Origin: Ricordea florida
Lineage: Eukaryota; Cnidaria; Anthozoa; Corallimorpharia; Ricordeidae
Direction: 5' to 3'
DNA length: 64,000 nucleotides
NCBI GenBank assembly: GCA_949710005.1
Contig: OX453282.1
Coordinates: forward strand, 20,363,225-20,427,224
The position numbers and the translations under genes were made by a program. This document shows, in pieces, positions 56,901 to 64,000 of the stretch; within the stretch, counting starts at the first letter, position 1, and each line of letters starts with the position of its first letter. The notes beneath the pieces were generated by a model that searched no databases, was not told the DNA's origin, and saw only the letters and a program-made list of their open reading frames with translations.

Positions 56901-59796
56901 AGTGATCATTGGAAGCAGATAATGACGGCACCCTTTGAACACTGAGGATGGAATTGGATCAAGTGTACAGGACTTTGAAGACAGGTGATTCACAAAACCA
57001 GATACGACCTCCTCAGTGACCAGTTTAAATTCACTTAGCAGCTGACCAGCTAGACAGCTTTCAGATTCAGCATTGCATGAAGTAACTTGATCGTCATTCA
57101 GAGTTCCATCAACTTTGTCAAGATCATTGCGGATTTTAACAATTTTGTCACTAAAATATTCAACGAATGATTCGGACAGAGAACAGTTATTAGGCCCAGA
57201 TGGATAATGCTGGACTGGATTGGAGTGCAGAAGCTTCTCTATTGTCTTAAAAAGAAGTCCAGAGTTCCCTGAGTTTTCCTGGATCACTGATGAATAAAAT
57301 GTGTGCTTCGCGGGGGCAATCATGTCATTAACAACACTGTTCTGAAACACATACCGTTCTCTATCTGCAGGTAATCTTGTACGTCGCCAGTTAAGTTCGA
57401 GCTTCCTCCTTATGTTCTTTTGAACACTAATGTCAGTTGAATACCAAAGCGCACAAGGACGAAGAACTACCTCACGGGTCCTTTCGGGGGCATAAACATC
57501 AAGGGTGGACTTCAAGACCCGATGATAGGAATCAACTAACAAATCCAAATCACGCTGTGATTCGTCAAACAAAGACGAATTCATGATAGTGTCATTGAAT
57601 TCAGCATGATCAATCGAACGCAGCTTCCGGTGGCGAATAGTTCTTGTTGGAAATTGTGGTTTGTGCAATAATAAATGCATAAAAATAGCGTAATGATCAG
57701 AAATCAAAGGGTCATGAACCATAACATTGTCTATAAGTTTACACTGATTTCTAGTAATGATATGACCACTTGTGTGAGTCGGCGTAGTCACCCATTGTTT
57801 CAGATCGAAAGATGGTATTAGGTCACAAAGATGCAATGCGTTGACATCACGCGAAGAATCCATATGTAGATTAAAATCACCGACAATTAAAAGCTCGCCT
57901 GATGCTATGGCCAATTCCTCAAGCAGGAGAGAAAATTCATGATAAAATGTTGACAAAGGCACAGATGACGGTGGGCGGTAAATAATTATCATCCTGATCA
58001 TCTTTGAGCTCTTGAAACGAACATCCAAGAATTCGAACGACTGGAAGGAAGTGTTCCACTCACTATTTTTGCATTTAATATCCATACTTTCTTTGAAAAG
58101 CAAGCCGACACCACCACCTCTCGATTCCCGTGGAATGTGGATAAAATCATAGCCAGTGGGACATAAATCACCAATCTCAACACAATCAATATTTCCAGGT
58201 CTGAGCCACGTCTCCGTCAAAGCAAGAAGATCAATATCCTTTTCAACAACAAAGTCTTTCAGTACGCTAGATTTATTCCTTATTTGACGTGGAATTGAGC
58301 AAACAAAAGTTGATCGCACGAGAAGTATCCTGGGTGTAAGCAACTTGTGAGATCTGCACCTTCACGAGATTGTCGCGATTAAGCAAAGATGCAAATTTCG
58401 AAAAACGATCATTTCGATTTGAAACAACCGTCCTTATACTCCTCTGCCTCGTTCGTGACCTCGCCCATACACCTGCTCTACATCCTCTTGTCCGAAGCAA
58501 ACTGAAATCCTTTAAAACCGAAACCAGATGAAAAGGCAAACGAGCCGGCGAAAAACGCCGCACTGATAACAACTCACTTCTTGAATATGTAATAAGTTGT
58601 GGCGACCGAAATGAATGACGGTAATTATTTTCCTCGGCTATTTACGAGTTATTAGCCATTTACAAAAATATAACATTTCATTAAATTATTACTATTATTA
58701 TTGATTTTGGAAATTTATACTAAAAATCTACATTTCTATACACTTACTGCTTGCCTTCAAGTGTATGACTGACTCTGCTCCAACTCGTATTTCTCATCGC
58801 AGTTTTTTAAACTTGGTAAAATAAGCAGTTCCATGTCTCGAAGCTCTCAACTTTTGCAAATCCCTTTATTTATATATATATATCTGGACAAAGAACATTT
58901 GATTACTGTGTGGTTAGCTTATGGAACGGTATAGAAAACTCTTTTGACCTCTCCGACCATGCTCTTAAATTTAAACGTAAAAAATAAGGACTAGCTTATT
59001 TACCGCTTTCCTTTGAAGTCGGTCTTCAAATATTTTTTTTTGGTCTCTGCTCTTAGCAAATTTACATTTCATTTTCATTCATTATTGTTTTATTCATATT
59101 TTTAGAAACGCCACTTAAGTTAGCTATTTTTTATCATTGTCACCAAAAGACCTCTTTAGGGAGTATTAATAAAGTTTGTATTGTATGGTATTTTACTTAG
59201 ATATATAAGATATGTATCTGTTATTGACCAAGCGTGAGGTCAAGATGGCCTCAGAACTAGCCATATAACAAATGTAAGTATACTTTGTCTATTATAAAGT
59301 AAATATTTTTAGCACTCTGATTTAGTGTCCATGAAGTGTCTTTGGCGAAACGATTTTGATTTTGATCTGTTTTGTTTGTCCTTTAGGTAATAGTGTCCTT
59401 CTTGGTGTGGTAATTGGTCTGTCTTCTCTGCTTCTTGTTGTGTTTATTGTGATCGTTTGGATGATATTCCGACTGAGAAAAACCCCATCAAGAAACACCA
59501 CAACCACCTCTGAAAGACACCTTGACAACAGTAGGAAGGCTCGCGATGCACAGCAACCAGAACAAGATTCATATATGGAACTCAGTCCAAGGTCTGGTCA
59601 TGCGCAACACTCAGCGAGTTCTGCTGAATACCAAACATTACAGAAAGAAAATAAGAACCCAGGTCACTACAACCTGGGATTTAATGTTAATAGGGATAAA
59701 GAAAGCAGGGAGGTTTACTATAACGTGGGATCGAATGTTAATAAGGGGGAAGAAAAAGGGGAAATTTACGAGGAGATAGGAAATGCATCGGCTTAA
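30123..59796 (+). CDS. Gene B: F5/8C-fucolectin-FN3-Ig receptor with tyrosine-motif tail, no phosphatase
   Basis: Single-pass cell-surface receptor, 1606 residues. Exons: 30123-30189, 31676-31986, 33617-33764, 34973-35242, 37953-38126, 39160-39402, 40093-40278, 41694-42001, 45025-45172, 45637-45936, 46247-46549, 47527-47829, 48652-48948, 49527-49829, 50201-50306, 50545-50854, 53347-53389, 53557-53823, 54784-55107, 59387-59796. The total of 4821 bases is an exact multiple of three and every phase agrees. Domains: signal peptide 1-22, F5/8C 23-175, FTP 176-323 and 324-466, F5/8C 467-618, FN3 619-1120, RPTP-like membrane-proximal domain 1121-1273, Ig 1274-1362 and 1363-1470, membrane helix about 1474-1498, tail 1499-1606. 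One donor is GC (55108). AATAAA follows at 59828 and 59848. The ligand is unknown; the modules suggest glycan or protein recognition. Confidence 0.88.
31277..31545. repeat. Three-copy tandem repeat, period about 105
   Basis: Units start at 31277, 31382 and 31488 with GATGAAAAAGTTAGAACCAC or a one-base variant. They lie 130 bases before the first F5/8C exon. Open frame on the minus strand is a by-product of the repeat. Confidence 0.85.
31676..33764 (+). other. Gene B F5/8C domain 1 (two exons)
   Basis: Exons 31676-31986 and 33617-33764. The domain opens with [20 protein letters not shown], continues through [17 protein letters not shown] and [15 protein letters not shown], and closes with CMRAELYGV, the standard discoidin order with the two terminal Cys available for a disulfide. 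The intron 31987-33616 contains no gene I recognise. Confidence 0.9.
33765..34972. other. Gene B intron, simple repeat only
   Basis: A (TAA)n tract at 34216-34242 precedes TACATTTATTTCTAC, which resembles a LINE 3' end. The rest is featureless. Confidence 0.4.
35243..35470. repeat. GTTTT-type and (CACT)n simple repeats
   Basis: A TTTTGTTTTG tract (35255-35315) lies directly after the FTP-1 donor, followed by a perfect (CACT) run at 35417-35464. The open frames here are repeat artefacts. From 35470 to 36280 I see nothing recognisable. Confidence 0.9.
36790..37080 (+). pseudogene. Helitron-like protein relic
   Basis: [20 protein letters not shown] then LSAAESRW matches the Helitron N-terminal (helitron-like-N) region, which typically reads MIRQLGxPTxFxxxSAAExRW. 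After [13 protein letters not shown] the frame shifts at about 36960 and continues as [18 protein letters not shown]. Dead copy in the FTP-1 intron. No helicase part is visible. From 37080 to 37950 I see no feature. Confidence 0.6.
38741..38995 (+). mobile_element. tRNA-derived SINE with LINE-like tail
   Basis: Tyr/Val-tRNA-like head: GGTCAGAGCGCTCACC (A box) and GGGTTCGATTCCCGGC (B box), then TGCTCCGAGAGGTTTTTCCC and a tail containing TGTCCCCAATTAGT. The same tail string ends the LINE at 63350, so the SINE probably borrows that LINE's 3' end for mobilisation. Between 38130 and 38740 I see no gene. Confidence 0.75.
39625..39930. mobile_element. Inverted-repeat element, family shared with 61150-61405
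   Basis: GGTGAATATTCACCGATAAT occurs twice in inverted form at the left end. The body contains TGATTATTTCAAAAAAAG and GGCAGCCATTTTGTTCG, which recur at 61222 and 61298. Both copies end at GTATAATCACCTGAGTATTT. Noncoding. Confidence 0.75.
40525..41230 (+). mobile_element. Inverted-repeat-bounded element with Crypton-like coding scrap
   Basis: TAGTATATACTAAAACAGT at 40527 and its reverse complement near 41209 bound the segment. Inside, two spliceable exons (40665-40755 and 40993-41120, TAA) encode [30 protein letters not shown], then [20 protein letters not shown] and LNKIF. This resembles the N-terminal SAM-like (DNA-binding) part of Crypton/DUF3504 tyrosine recombinases. The catalytic part is missing. 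A second hairpin element follows at 41212-41336 (GGATATTTACC and GGTAAATATCC arms). Confidence 0.5.
41694..45172 (+). other. Gene B F5/8C domain 2 (two exons around a LINE-bearing intron)
   Basis: Exon 41694-42001 ([20 protein letters not shown] onward, with DYLQINLG and [14 protein letters not shown]) joins exon 45025-45172 ([10 protein letters not shown] to LRVEVYGI). The second exon is nearly identical to gene A 249-396; the 3-kb intron holds a LINE whose edge is duplicated at the window start. Confidence 0.9.
42500..44880 (-). pseudogene. 5'-truncated LINE (CR1/L2-like) with frameshifts
   Basis: Reading leftward from 44870: linker region, then FRPVSN-like [47 protein letters not shown] and [13 protein letters not shown] (RT catalytic box), then [20 protein letters not shown] and [11 protein letters not shown]. 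The reading is broken into at least six frames (44870, 44585, 44184, 43729, 43272 and 42933 are upper ends). The endonuclease is missing. The 3' end near 42540 has the TATAGCGC tail shared with the LINE at 55265. Confidence 0.85.
44777..46030. repeat. Segmental duplication shared with 1-1250
   Basis: Exon 45025-45172, its introns, FN3-1 (45637-45936) and flanks match 1-1250 at a constant offset of 44776 for the first several hundred bases, with scattered substitutions and small indels. Similarity weakens but continues through FN3-2. This is a direct duplication of about 44.8 kb spacing. Confidence 0.95.
46733..46818. mobile_element. Palindromic element, possible hammerhead-bearing Penelope scrap
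   Basis: AAAGGGAGGTGCTGACGTTT at the left and its reverse complement at the right form an 86-base near-palindrome. On the minus strand the left arm reads CCGATGAAGGGCTAACGCTC then GAAACGTC, close to the hammerhead core CUGAUGA-stem II-GAAA. The intron continues to 47526 without other features. Confidence 0.5.
47955..48405. mobile_element. Possible inverted-repeat element
   Basis: CCCCGTTTATATGAAGAA at the left is loosely matched inverted by CCGCATAAACGGGAC at the right. Between them are internal repeats of GTTTATATGAAAAATG type and no coding signal. Confidence 0.4.
48949..49526. other. Gene B intron, nothing recognised
   Basis: AT-rich intron with inexact short palindromes. The gaps 49830-50200 and 50307-50544 are likewise empty, apart from an AT-rich TATA run at 50474-50505. 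Confidence 0.5.
51194..51822. mobile_element. TTAA-flanked inverted-repeat element, third relative
   Basis: TTAA (51190-51193) precedes GGTTACTGATAACC, and GTTATTAGTAACC precedes TTAA (51823-51826). The outer GGTTACT matches the elements at 13140 and 28419; the interior differs. A 198-base open stretch inside (51530-51727) is not recognised. Confidence 0.75.
52250..52945 (-). pseudogene. Penelope-like retroelement remnant with GIY-YIG endonuclease
   Basis: Reading leftward: [16 protein letters not shown] (52790-52743), the Cys pair and YIGETG core of Penelope-type GIY-YIG nucleases, then [20 protein letters not shown] (about 52685-52625), the conserved His and IDW region. A stop at 52735 and a frameshift break it. 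Inverted repeats of about 78 bases (52343-52420 and 52868-52945) flank the region. Downstream on the same strand lies a hammerhead-like motif (52316-52268). No RT part is present. Confidence 0.7.
52268..52316 (-). ncRNA. Hammerhead ribozyme-like motif
   Basis: The minus strand reads GTGATGACTTCCGCTCAGG then TTGTCGAAACGTCAGTC. This gives UGAUGA and GAAAC core halves around a short stem, ending in a GUC cleavage triplet, as described for Penelope-like terminal repeats. The first core base is G rather than C, so activity is doubtful. Confidence 0.45.
52963..53113 (+). pseudogene. LINE ORF2 C-terminal scrap
   Basis: Open + frame: [20 protein letters not shown], then [19 protein letters not shown] and IVDVLCSP ending in TAG. 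The GRPxxxWRR then RxxWRxxVxxLC pattern is the usual C-terminus of several LINE families. No upstream RT remains. Confidence 0.65.
53824..53900. repeat. (CTAT)n / (CTAC)n microsatellite at a splice donor
   Basis: The tetranucleotide run begins within the donor GTATATCTATCTACC of the Ig-1 exon and continues for about 75 bases. Confidence 0.95.
53903..54395. mobile_element. Inverted-repeat element, intact relative of 20726-21893
   Basis: Starts CAGAGTGTTTCTGTCGAGG with a palindromic left part (ATAGTTGCCCC and GGGGCAACTAT). It continues through CCAGTTGAAAAACAGTCAAA to GTCACGTGATCAAATTAAAC. No ORF. It shows where the 20726 copy was split. The intron to 54783 has nothing else. Confidence 0.8.
55265..58620 (-). 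mobile_element. Nearly intact CR1/L2-like LINE
   Basis: A 964-codon frame (58343-55449) holds an apurinic-type endonuclease ([24 protein letters not shown]) and a reverse transcriptase ([59 protein letters not shown]) plus C-terminal thumb. The start appears shifted: residues upstream continue in another frame (58572-58273, ending INFCLLNS), overlapping [14 protein letters not shown], so one frameshift near 58290 probably separates the true N-terminus. The 3' end has TATAGCGCC and an (AATA)n tail at 55265-55285. No ORF1 is seen. It lies antisense in the intron before the gene B membrane exon. Confidence 0.9.
58885..59190 (+). pseudogene. LINE C-terminal and 3'-tail scrap
   Basis: [20 protein letters not shown] then [11 protein letters not shown] and stop matches the end of several LINE proteins (VWNSLP...SFKRKL type). 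AATAAAGTTTGTATTGTATGG follows at about 59168. A short (TA)n tract precedes it at 58872. Confidence 0.5.
59387..59796 (+). other. Gene B membrane helix and cytoplasmic tail
   Basis: One exon encodes [20 protein letters not shown] then IVIVWMIF (membrane span), a basic RLRK stop-transfer, and a 108-residue tail. Tyrosine sites: Y1533 (YMEL), Y1552 (YQTL), Y1565 (YNLG), Y1581/Y1582 (YYNV) and Y1598 (YEEI). YEEI is the textbook Src-family SH2 target and YYN fits the pYxN Grb2 motif. YxxL/I/V sites resemble ITAM/ITIM halves, but their spacing and the -2 residues do not meet strict consensus. The last 45 residues form an imperfect repeat ([24 protein letters not shown]). Confidence 0.88.
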
Positions 59797-59827
59797 CTAT
59801 TCAAGAGTCAAATTCAAACACTATTCA

Positions 59828-59853
59828 AATAAATTCAAACAAATTTAAATAAA
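59828..59853 (+). terminator. Gene B poly(A) signals
   Basis: AATAAA at 59828-59833 and again at 59848-59853, 32 and 52 bases past the stop codon. The very short 3'UTR is plausible but unproven. Confidence 0.5.
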
Positions 59854-60802
59854 TACGGAACTGAAAGGGACTCAACTTTTAGAAGAAAAGCAACATAGCT
59901 ACTTCTCCATACGTGATTCATATATCTCAATGACCACGTCCAAATGTCATACAGCTGGCCCAGAGATGACATCGGCCTTGGTCTTGACAGTACGGCAGAA
60001 CTAGTGCAGATAGCTAATTCCAAGTCAATTAGATTCCAAAAGCATGGTTGCAAATGATTAAAGAACTCTGGAAACATTTCATGCATAATTTCCTAAGGAA
60101 TAATTTTTCTAAAGAAAATAATCGATGCTTCACTCCTCCATAAGAAAAACGTTATTTACGCATCACTAAAAAGAGAACAATTGTTATTTTAGTCCATATA
60201 TTACGGTATGCAAATTACTTTATCAACTTGTTTGATAATGTCAATTTCTTATGTTTCAATTCAATACTTGTTATATAGAATGAGCAAACAAAAATTGAAA
60301 TGCACAAATGCTTAACCTTCTTACGTGCCGTTCTACTGCGGCTTCAGAAAAAAAGTTCAAGGCTGACCCTGGTGTGCATGAGTCATGACGGTCTCATGTT
60401 TGCACTTCATTAGTGCCTATAAGCACTCTAAAACCAGAATAAATAGAAGTTATTCATCATGCACTAAAAGTGAAAGATTCTTACAGGACTTAGTTTATTA
60501 ACGCATAAATTAGGGAACTAATGTAAATAGACCGATAGAAATCAGTAAAATTTCAGTAAATCTATTGTAGAAAGATTTACAGATAGAAATTAGTAAATCA
60601 TAGTAAATTTGTGAATACTTCTAGAAGTTAAGTGAAACCTGCAATCTGATTCTTATAGAAACGTAGCAGCAGCTCTCTGTGTAAGTGGTGGGCGTGATTT
60701 CTATAGATGTTACAGTTACATTTGATAGTTGCTTGATGTCCTCTGAACCAAAGGCAATGCTTTGATAGAAGCAATTAGTTGCAAACGATGTTATTTTTAT
60801 TA

Positions 60803-61099
60803 GGGACGGACCATTATAAAAGTGATGGGGGGAAGGTGGGCGGGGAAAAAAAAAACAACAAAAATTCATGCAAGGGAAAATGTCAAGAAAAAAAAATTAA
60901 TGCAAAGAAGAAGGTAAAAAAAAACATTCATGCAGAAGGAAGGTCCAATAGTGACTTTTTCACACGTAGTAAAAAAAATTCGTGCAGAGGGGTTCACCTG
61001 AAAAAAAATTCCTGCACAAGCAGTGAGCGAAAAACAAAATTCGTGCAAGCTGAAAATTCCCCACCCCCCCCCCCCATCTTTTTTCTAATGGTCCGTCCC
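60803..61099. mobile_element. Short inverted-repeat element with GGGACGGACCATTA ends
   Basis: GGGACGGACCATTA at the left is repeated inverted at the right (TAATGGTCCGTCCC). TTA flanks both sides, a possible 3-base target duplication as in Harbinger-type elements. The interior is rich in A runs with repeated TTCATGCA / TTCGTGCA units. Confidence 0.75.
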
Positions 61100-61149
61100 T
61101 TATCCAATTAAGTTATTCTTATATTGCATTAGGCATATATTATTTTATT

Positions 61150-61405
61150 TCGTCTCGGTGAATATTCAGCGATAATAACCTCGCCTTCGGCGAATAATTG
61201 TTTAAGCATAAATACTCATGTGATTATTTCAAAAAAAGAAAGAGAAAAAGCATTGTACAATACAAAAAAATTTATTTCATCAAAAGCGCACAAAAGACTG
61301 GCAGTCATTTTGTTCGCCGAGGTGATTATCGGCTGATAATGAGAGATAGCGAACCAATCAGAGTGCGCGATTTTGTATAATCACCTGAGTATTTGTATTA
61401 AATGG
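61150..61405. mobile_element. Inverted-repeat element, relative of 39625-39930
   Basis: Shares TGATTATTTCAAAAAAAG, GGCAGTCATTTTGTTCGCC (one base different) and GTATAATCACCTGAGTATTT with the copy in gene B. Inverted GGTGAATATTCAGCGATAAT and TGATTATCGGCTGATAAT blocks lie near the ends. Confidence 0.7.
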
Positions 61406-62633
61406 TTTTAATTTACAATAACAGTTTGTATTTGGTTTTCCTTGAACTTTTTTCATCGTTTAAGACTCAAAGTTCTACCTTTCCACTAATGATTCAGATG
61501 TAAAATACTTGTACAAAAAAAAGTAGAGTATTTGCTGCAGAACTTTTATTTTTGATGCCTCTAAAGAGGGTTTGTTAGAATAATGTATACGAAATGCCAC
61601 TTTATTGATAATTGAGTTGTACACATCCTAACAGTCGTTTCATGGCTTCGCGGTTTCAACATCGCGCATTGGAATTACAACCACGTGATGAGGACATTAG
61701 CCATTGGTCAGTTAAAACAGTTTCCAGATCTAAAAGTAGATTCTGTCCCCTTATCATAGTAAGAGAACCCAGTATGGAAGATACGTTTTCTTATCTCATT
61801 TTCTCTTGGCTTGAAGCAAAACTTCAAATTTTCTAATATAAAATAATTTACAATTTACTTCCAACTAGGAGCTCCCTTTTTCGTATTAAGGTATGTCAAT
61901 CCGAAACCTGAAACTTATGTAACACGCTAACACTTTTGCGTCACCTTTTCTACCTGTGTCCTGTAATTTTCAAATTTTGGATTATATTTCAAACTTGCTG
62001 GTTTGAAAATCATCGAAGCATCATAACTCTTACAAAACGAAACATCCTTTTTGGTTGGTATAACGTCACAAAATCCGAGTTACATTACCCTTGTTGCTAA
62101 GTACTATATCTTTTGCCCATCCCAGGACTCCGACGATGTGCCCTTTGATTGCTTCCCTTCTTTTCTAAAATTCAAGTTACATATTCTTCAAAAAATAACA
62201 GTTAAAAAGAAAACAACACTAACAATTTCAACCAAAAATGGAAAGACTTTATTTGGGCGCTTTTCTTTGATTATTTCTTTTCTACATCCTTTTCCTTTTA
62301 CGGCAAACTATAATAGCTTTCAATTTACATTGTTACTTAGTTCTTTTGCTTTCTTATTTGTGATTTTTGTAATGTTTGTATTTTGTTGAATCGTTACTCA
62401 AATAAAGATATTAAAAAAAAATAATAACAAAGAAATAATAGGTCGTTAATTACGTTAGCGGTGTTAAAAGTTCGCCTTTTATGCCACTAAAGTTTTAATT
62501 CTTAAACTGCAGTTTGCTTCAGTGTTTCAGTCAATGATAAATTCCCACAGAAACCCATGATCTTGAAGCAACCTTAAACAAAATGGTCTGGCGCTCCCTC
62601 ACATTGCGGACTTATTCAATGTTATCACTTTTC

Positions 62634-63018
62634 AGAGGGTCTGAATGGGGGGGTCCACTTGTCGGTAGTCGGTTAAAATTGTCGATCTTTGTCGGTTGTC
62701 GGTAAATCTCAGTTAATAATTAAAATGCATGTTAATTATTAATGTTTGTTATAAAATTTACCTAGTTTTAAGACTTTGAGCCCCATATGACGTGTAAAAC
62801 TTGTAACTTGGAAGATTGCATCATCGTAAGCTACAAAAAATACAAAATGCTCTTCTGATCTCTTCTTTCTGAAAACAAATATTGATAATGGCGGCCCATG
62901 TCGGTAGTCGGCTAATTTTTTTTCTGTCGGTAGTCAGTAATTTTTTTCTCGTTTGGTCGGTAGTCGGTAGTATTTTTCGCCCTTTGTCGCTAGTCGGTTA
63001 ACCCCATTCAGACCCTCT
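62634..63018. mobile_element. Short inverted-repeat element with AGAGGGTCTGAATGGGG ends
   Basis: AGAGGGTCTGAATGGGG at the left and CCCCATTCAGACCCTCT at the right are exact reverse complements. Inside are tandem variants of GTCGGTAGTCGGTTAA at both ends. TTTC on both flanks may be a target duplication. Noncoding. Confidence 0.8.
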
Positions 63019-63049
63019 TTTCAGTATCATCTAAGATATTCTGATTTCG

Positions 63050-63420
63050 CCATCCCCAGATCTAGGACTGTTGCTTATGGCAAACACAGTATGACTTATT
63101 TAGGCCCAGTCAGTTGCTCCAGACTCAACAAAACTATTCGATTGTCTGAATCACTGAACACTTTTAAAAAGCGCATCAAAAAGGTTAATTTCAAAATCCT
63201 GATGGACAATACTTGTAAAGACTGTTTTTTTTATGTAGCAGCTAACAATTGATTTTGATGCATGGCTCATTGTTGTTTTGTGTATTTTTTGATACTTACG
63301 TATGTACACGTACTCTATATTTTATTAATTAGACAATGAACTGTAGTTATGTGTCCCCAATTAGTGTTCATTGTATGCTAGCGATTTCGACACAATAATA
63401 AAGTTCTTACCTTATGTTAT
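63050..63420 (+). pseudogene. LINE C-terminus and 3' tail
   Basis: TVAYGKHSMTYLGPVSCSRL, then LSESLNTFKKRIKKVNF, matches the end of a LINE reverse transcriptase protein (YLGPxxW...SLxxFKxxI type). The tail TGTCCCCAATTAGTGTTCAT runs to AATAAAGTTCTTACC. The left edge of the B/C duplication falls in this tail. Confidence 0.6.
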
Positions 63421-63920
63421 CCTGCCTGTCATAAAAAAACACTGCCGCTGTGTTAATTGTCTTAGCAGCCAAGTTACTCCCATTGCTTTTTACTTAGTTC
63501 TGCAGTGTACCCTTACCAGATCACGAGTAAAACGTCCCACAGAGATGTTTATTTTAAGCTTTGGTAGCTGCATTTGACCAAGACTGCTATGTAACTACTT
63601 AAAGGAAACGATAAAACTTTGACAAAAGCACTTAATGTGATTTTTTCAATATTTTGCAGTTCTCATTGGTTTTTGCCGATCAGTTATACGTTTTTACATG
63701 TATTTCATAGTTTGTACAGCTCAATAACATGTTAGAAGTCGGTTGCCCCTTAACACAACAGACTGGACTTTCCAAACCGAAACAAGGCAACAAAAGTTTT
63801 ATTCATTGGAACAACAAAGGGGTCCAATCTGTCCTCAGGCAAAAATGTTTACTGAAGCAGAACGACAATTCCTATGCTAAACAGAACACATTCCATAAGA
63901 ACAGTTATAAACATGTGAAT

Positions 63921-63987
63921 ATGGCGGAGCCGCGTAAGGTGTATTTCCGGGTGGCTTTCTTCGCTTTACTTGTTCGTTTGATAGCAG
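63921..63987 (+). CDS. Gene C: signal-peptide exon of a third paralog (3' part outside window)
   Basis: Encodes the same 22 residues as gene B exon 1 ([20 protein letters not shown] then IA) with a single silent change, and ends at the same GTGAG donor. The approximately 550 bases upstream are also shared. It must be the first exon of another member of the receptor family; whether that member has a phosphatase, a tyrosine-motif tail or something else cannot be seen here. Confidence 0.85.
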
Positions 63988-64000
63988 GTGAGGAACACTT

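Larger units (their letters stand above)
59797..63920. other. Spacer between gene B and gene C
   Basis: Begins with the gene B 3'UTR (AATAAA at 59828 and 59848). It then holds three short inverted-repeat elements, a LINE 3' end and the duplicated upstream region of gene C. Sequence at 59860-60780 and 61410-62630 shows no supported gene; open frames there are short and lack recognisable protein. Confidence 0.6.

Noticed and set aside
59387-59796. Classical ITAM or ITIM in the gene B tail
   Set aside because: Spacing between YxxL/I/V sites is 13-15 residues rather than 6-8, and the -2 residues do not fit the ITIM consensus. Described as ITAM/ITIM-like only.
61612-62389. Open frames of 74 and 112 codons in the spacer before gene C
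   Set aside because: No recognisable motifs, AT-driven hydrophobic composition and no splice context.

Overview
The window looks like nuclear DNA of an anthozoan cnidarian, most likely a stony coral. I infer this from intron-rich animal genes, cnidarian-style discoidin, fucolectin, FN3 and Ig receptor modules, tRNA-derived SINEs, and many relics of LINE, Penelope-like and short inverted-repeat elements. No species can be named from the sequence alone.

Layout, all host genes on the + strand. (1) 249-26338: the 3' part of gene A, a receptor-type protein tyrosine phosphatase. Its ectodomain ends in half a discoidin (F5/8 type C) domain and three FN3 domains, followed by one membrane helix and two PTP domains. 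D1 has an intact active site and D2 looks degenerate. (2) 26339-30122: spacer with a possible two-exon minus-strand gene, an L1-like reverse transcriptase scrap and a TTAA-flanked transposon. (3) 30123-59796: gene B, complete in 20 exons with consistent phases (1606 aa). Order: signal peptide, F5/8C, two fucolectin-type (FTP) domains, F5/8C, five FN3, an RPTP-style membrane-proximal domain, two Ig domains, one membrane helix and a 108-residue tail rich in tyrosine motifs, with no phosphatase domain. (4) 59797-63920: spacer of short inverted-repeat elements and a LINE 3' end. (5) 63921-64000: the signal-peptide exon of a third paralog, gene C.

A and B share nearly identical exons and introns (window start to about 1250 against 44777-46030, then weaker through the FN3 block). 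B and C share the first exon and about 600 bases upstream. The locus is therefore a head-to-tail array of recently duplicated receptor genes. One copy carries a phosphatase. Its neighbour has an allied ectodomain joined to a tail offering SH2-type docking sites. A plausible reading, which is inference, is a family with shared recognition modules but opposing cytoplasmic outputs.

Introns are crowded with mobile DNA: a nearly intact CR1/L2-like LINE (55265-58620), a 5'-truncated LINE (42500-44880), a Penelope-like relic with hammerhead-like ribozyme motifs, integrase, Helitron-like and Crypton-like protein scraps, and several inverted-repeat element families, one nested in another.
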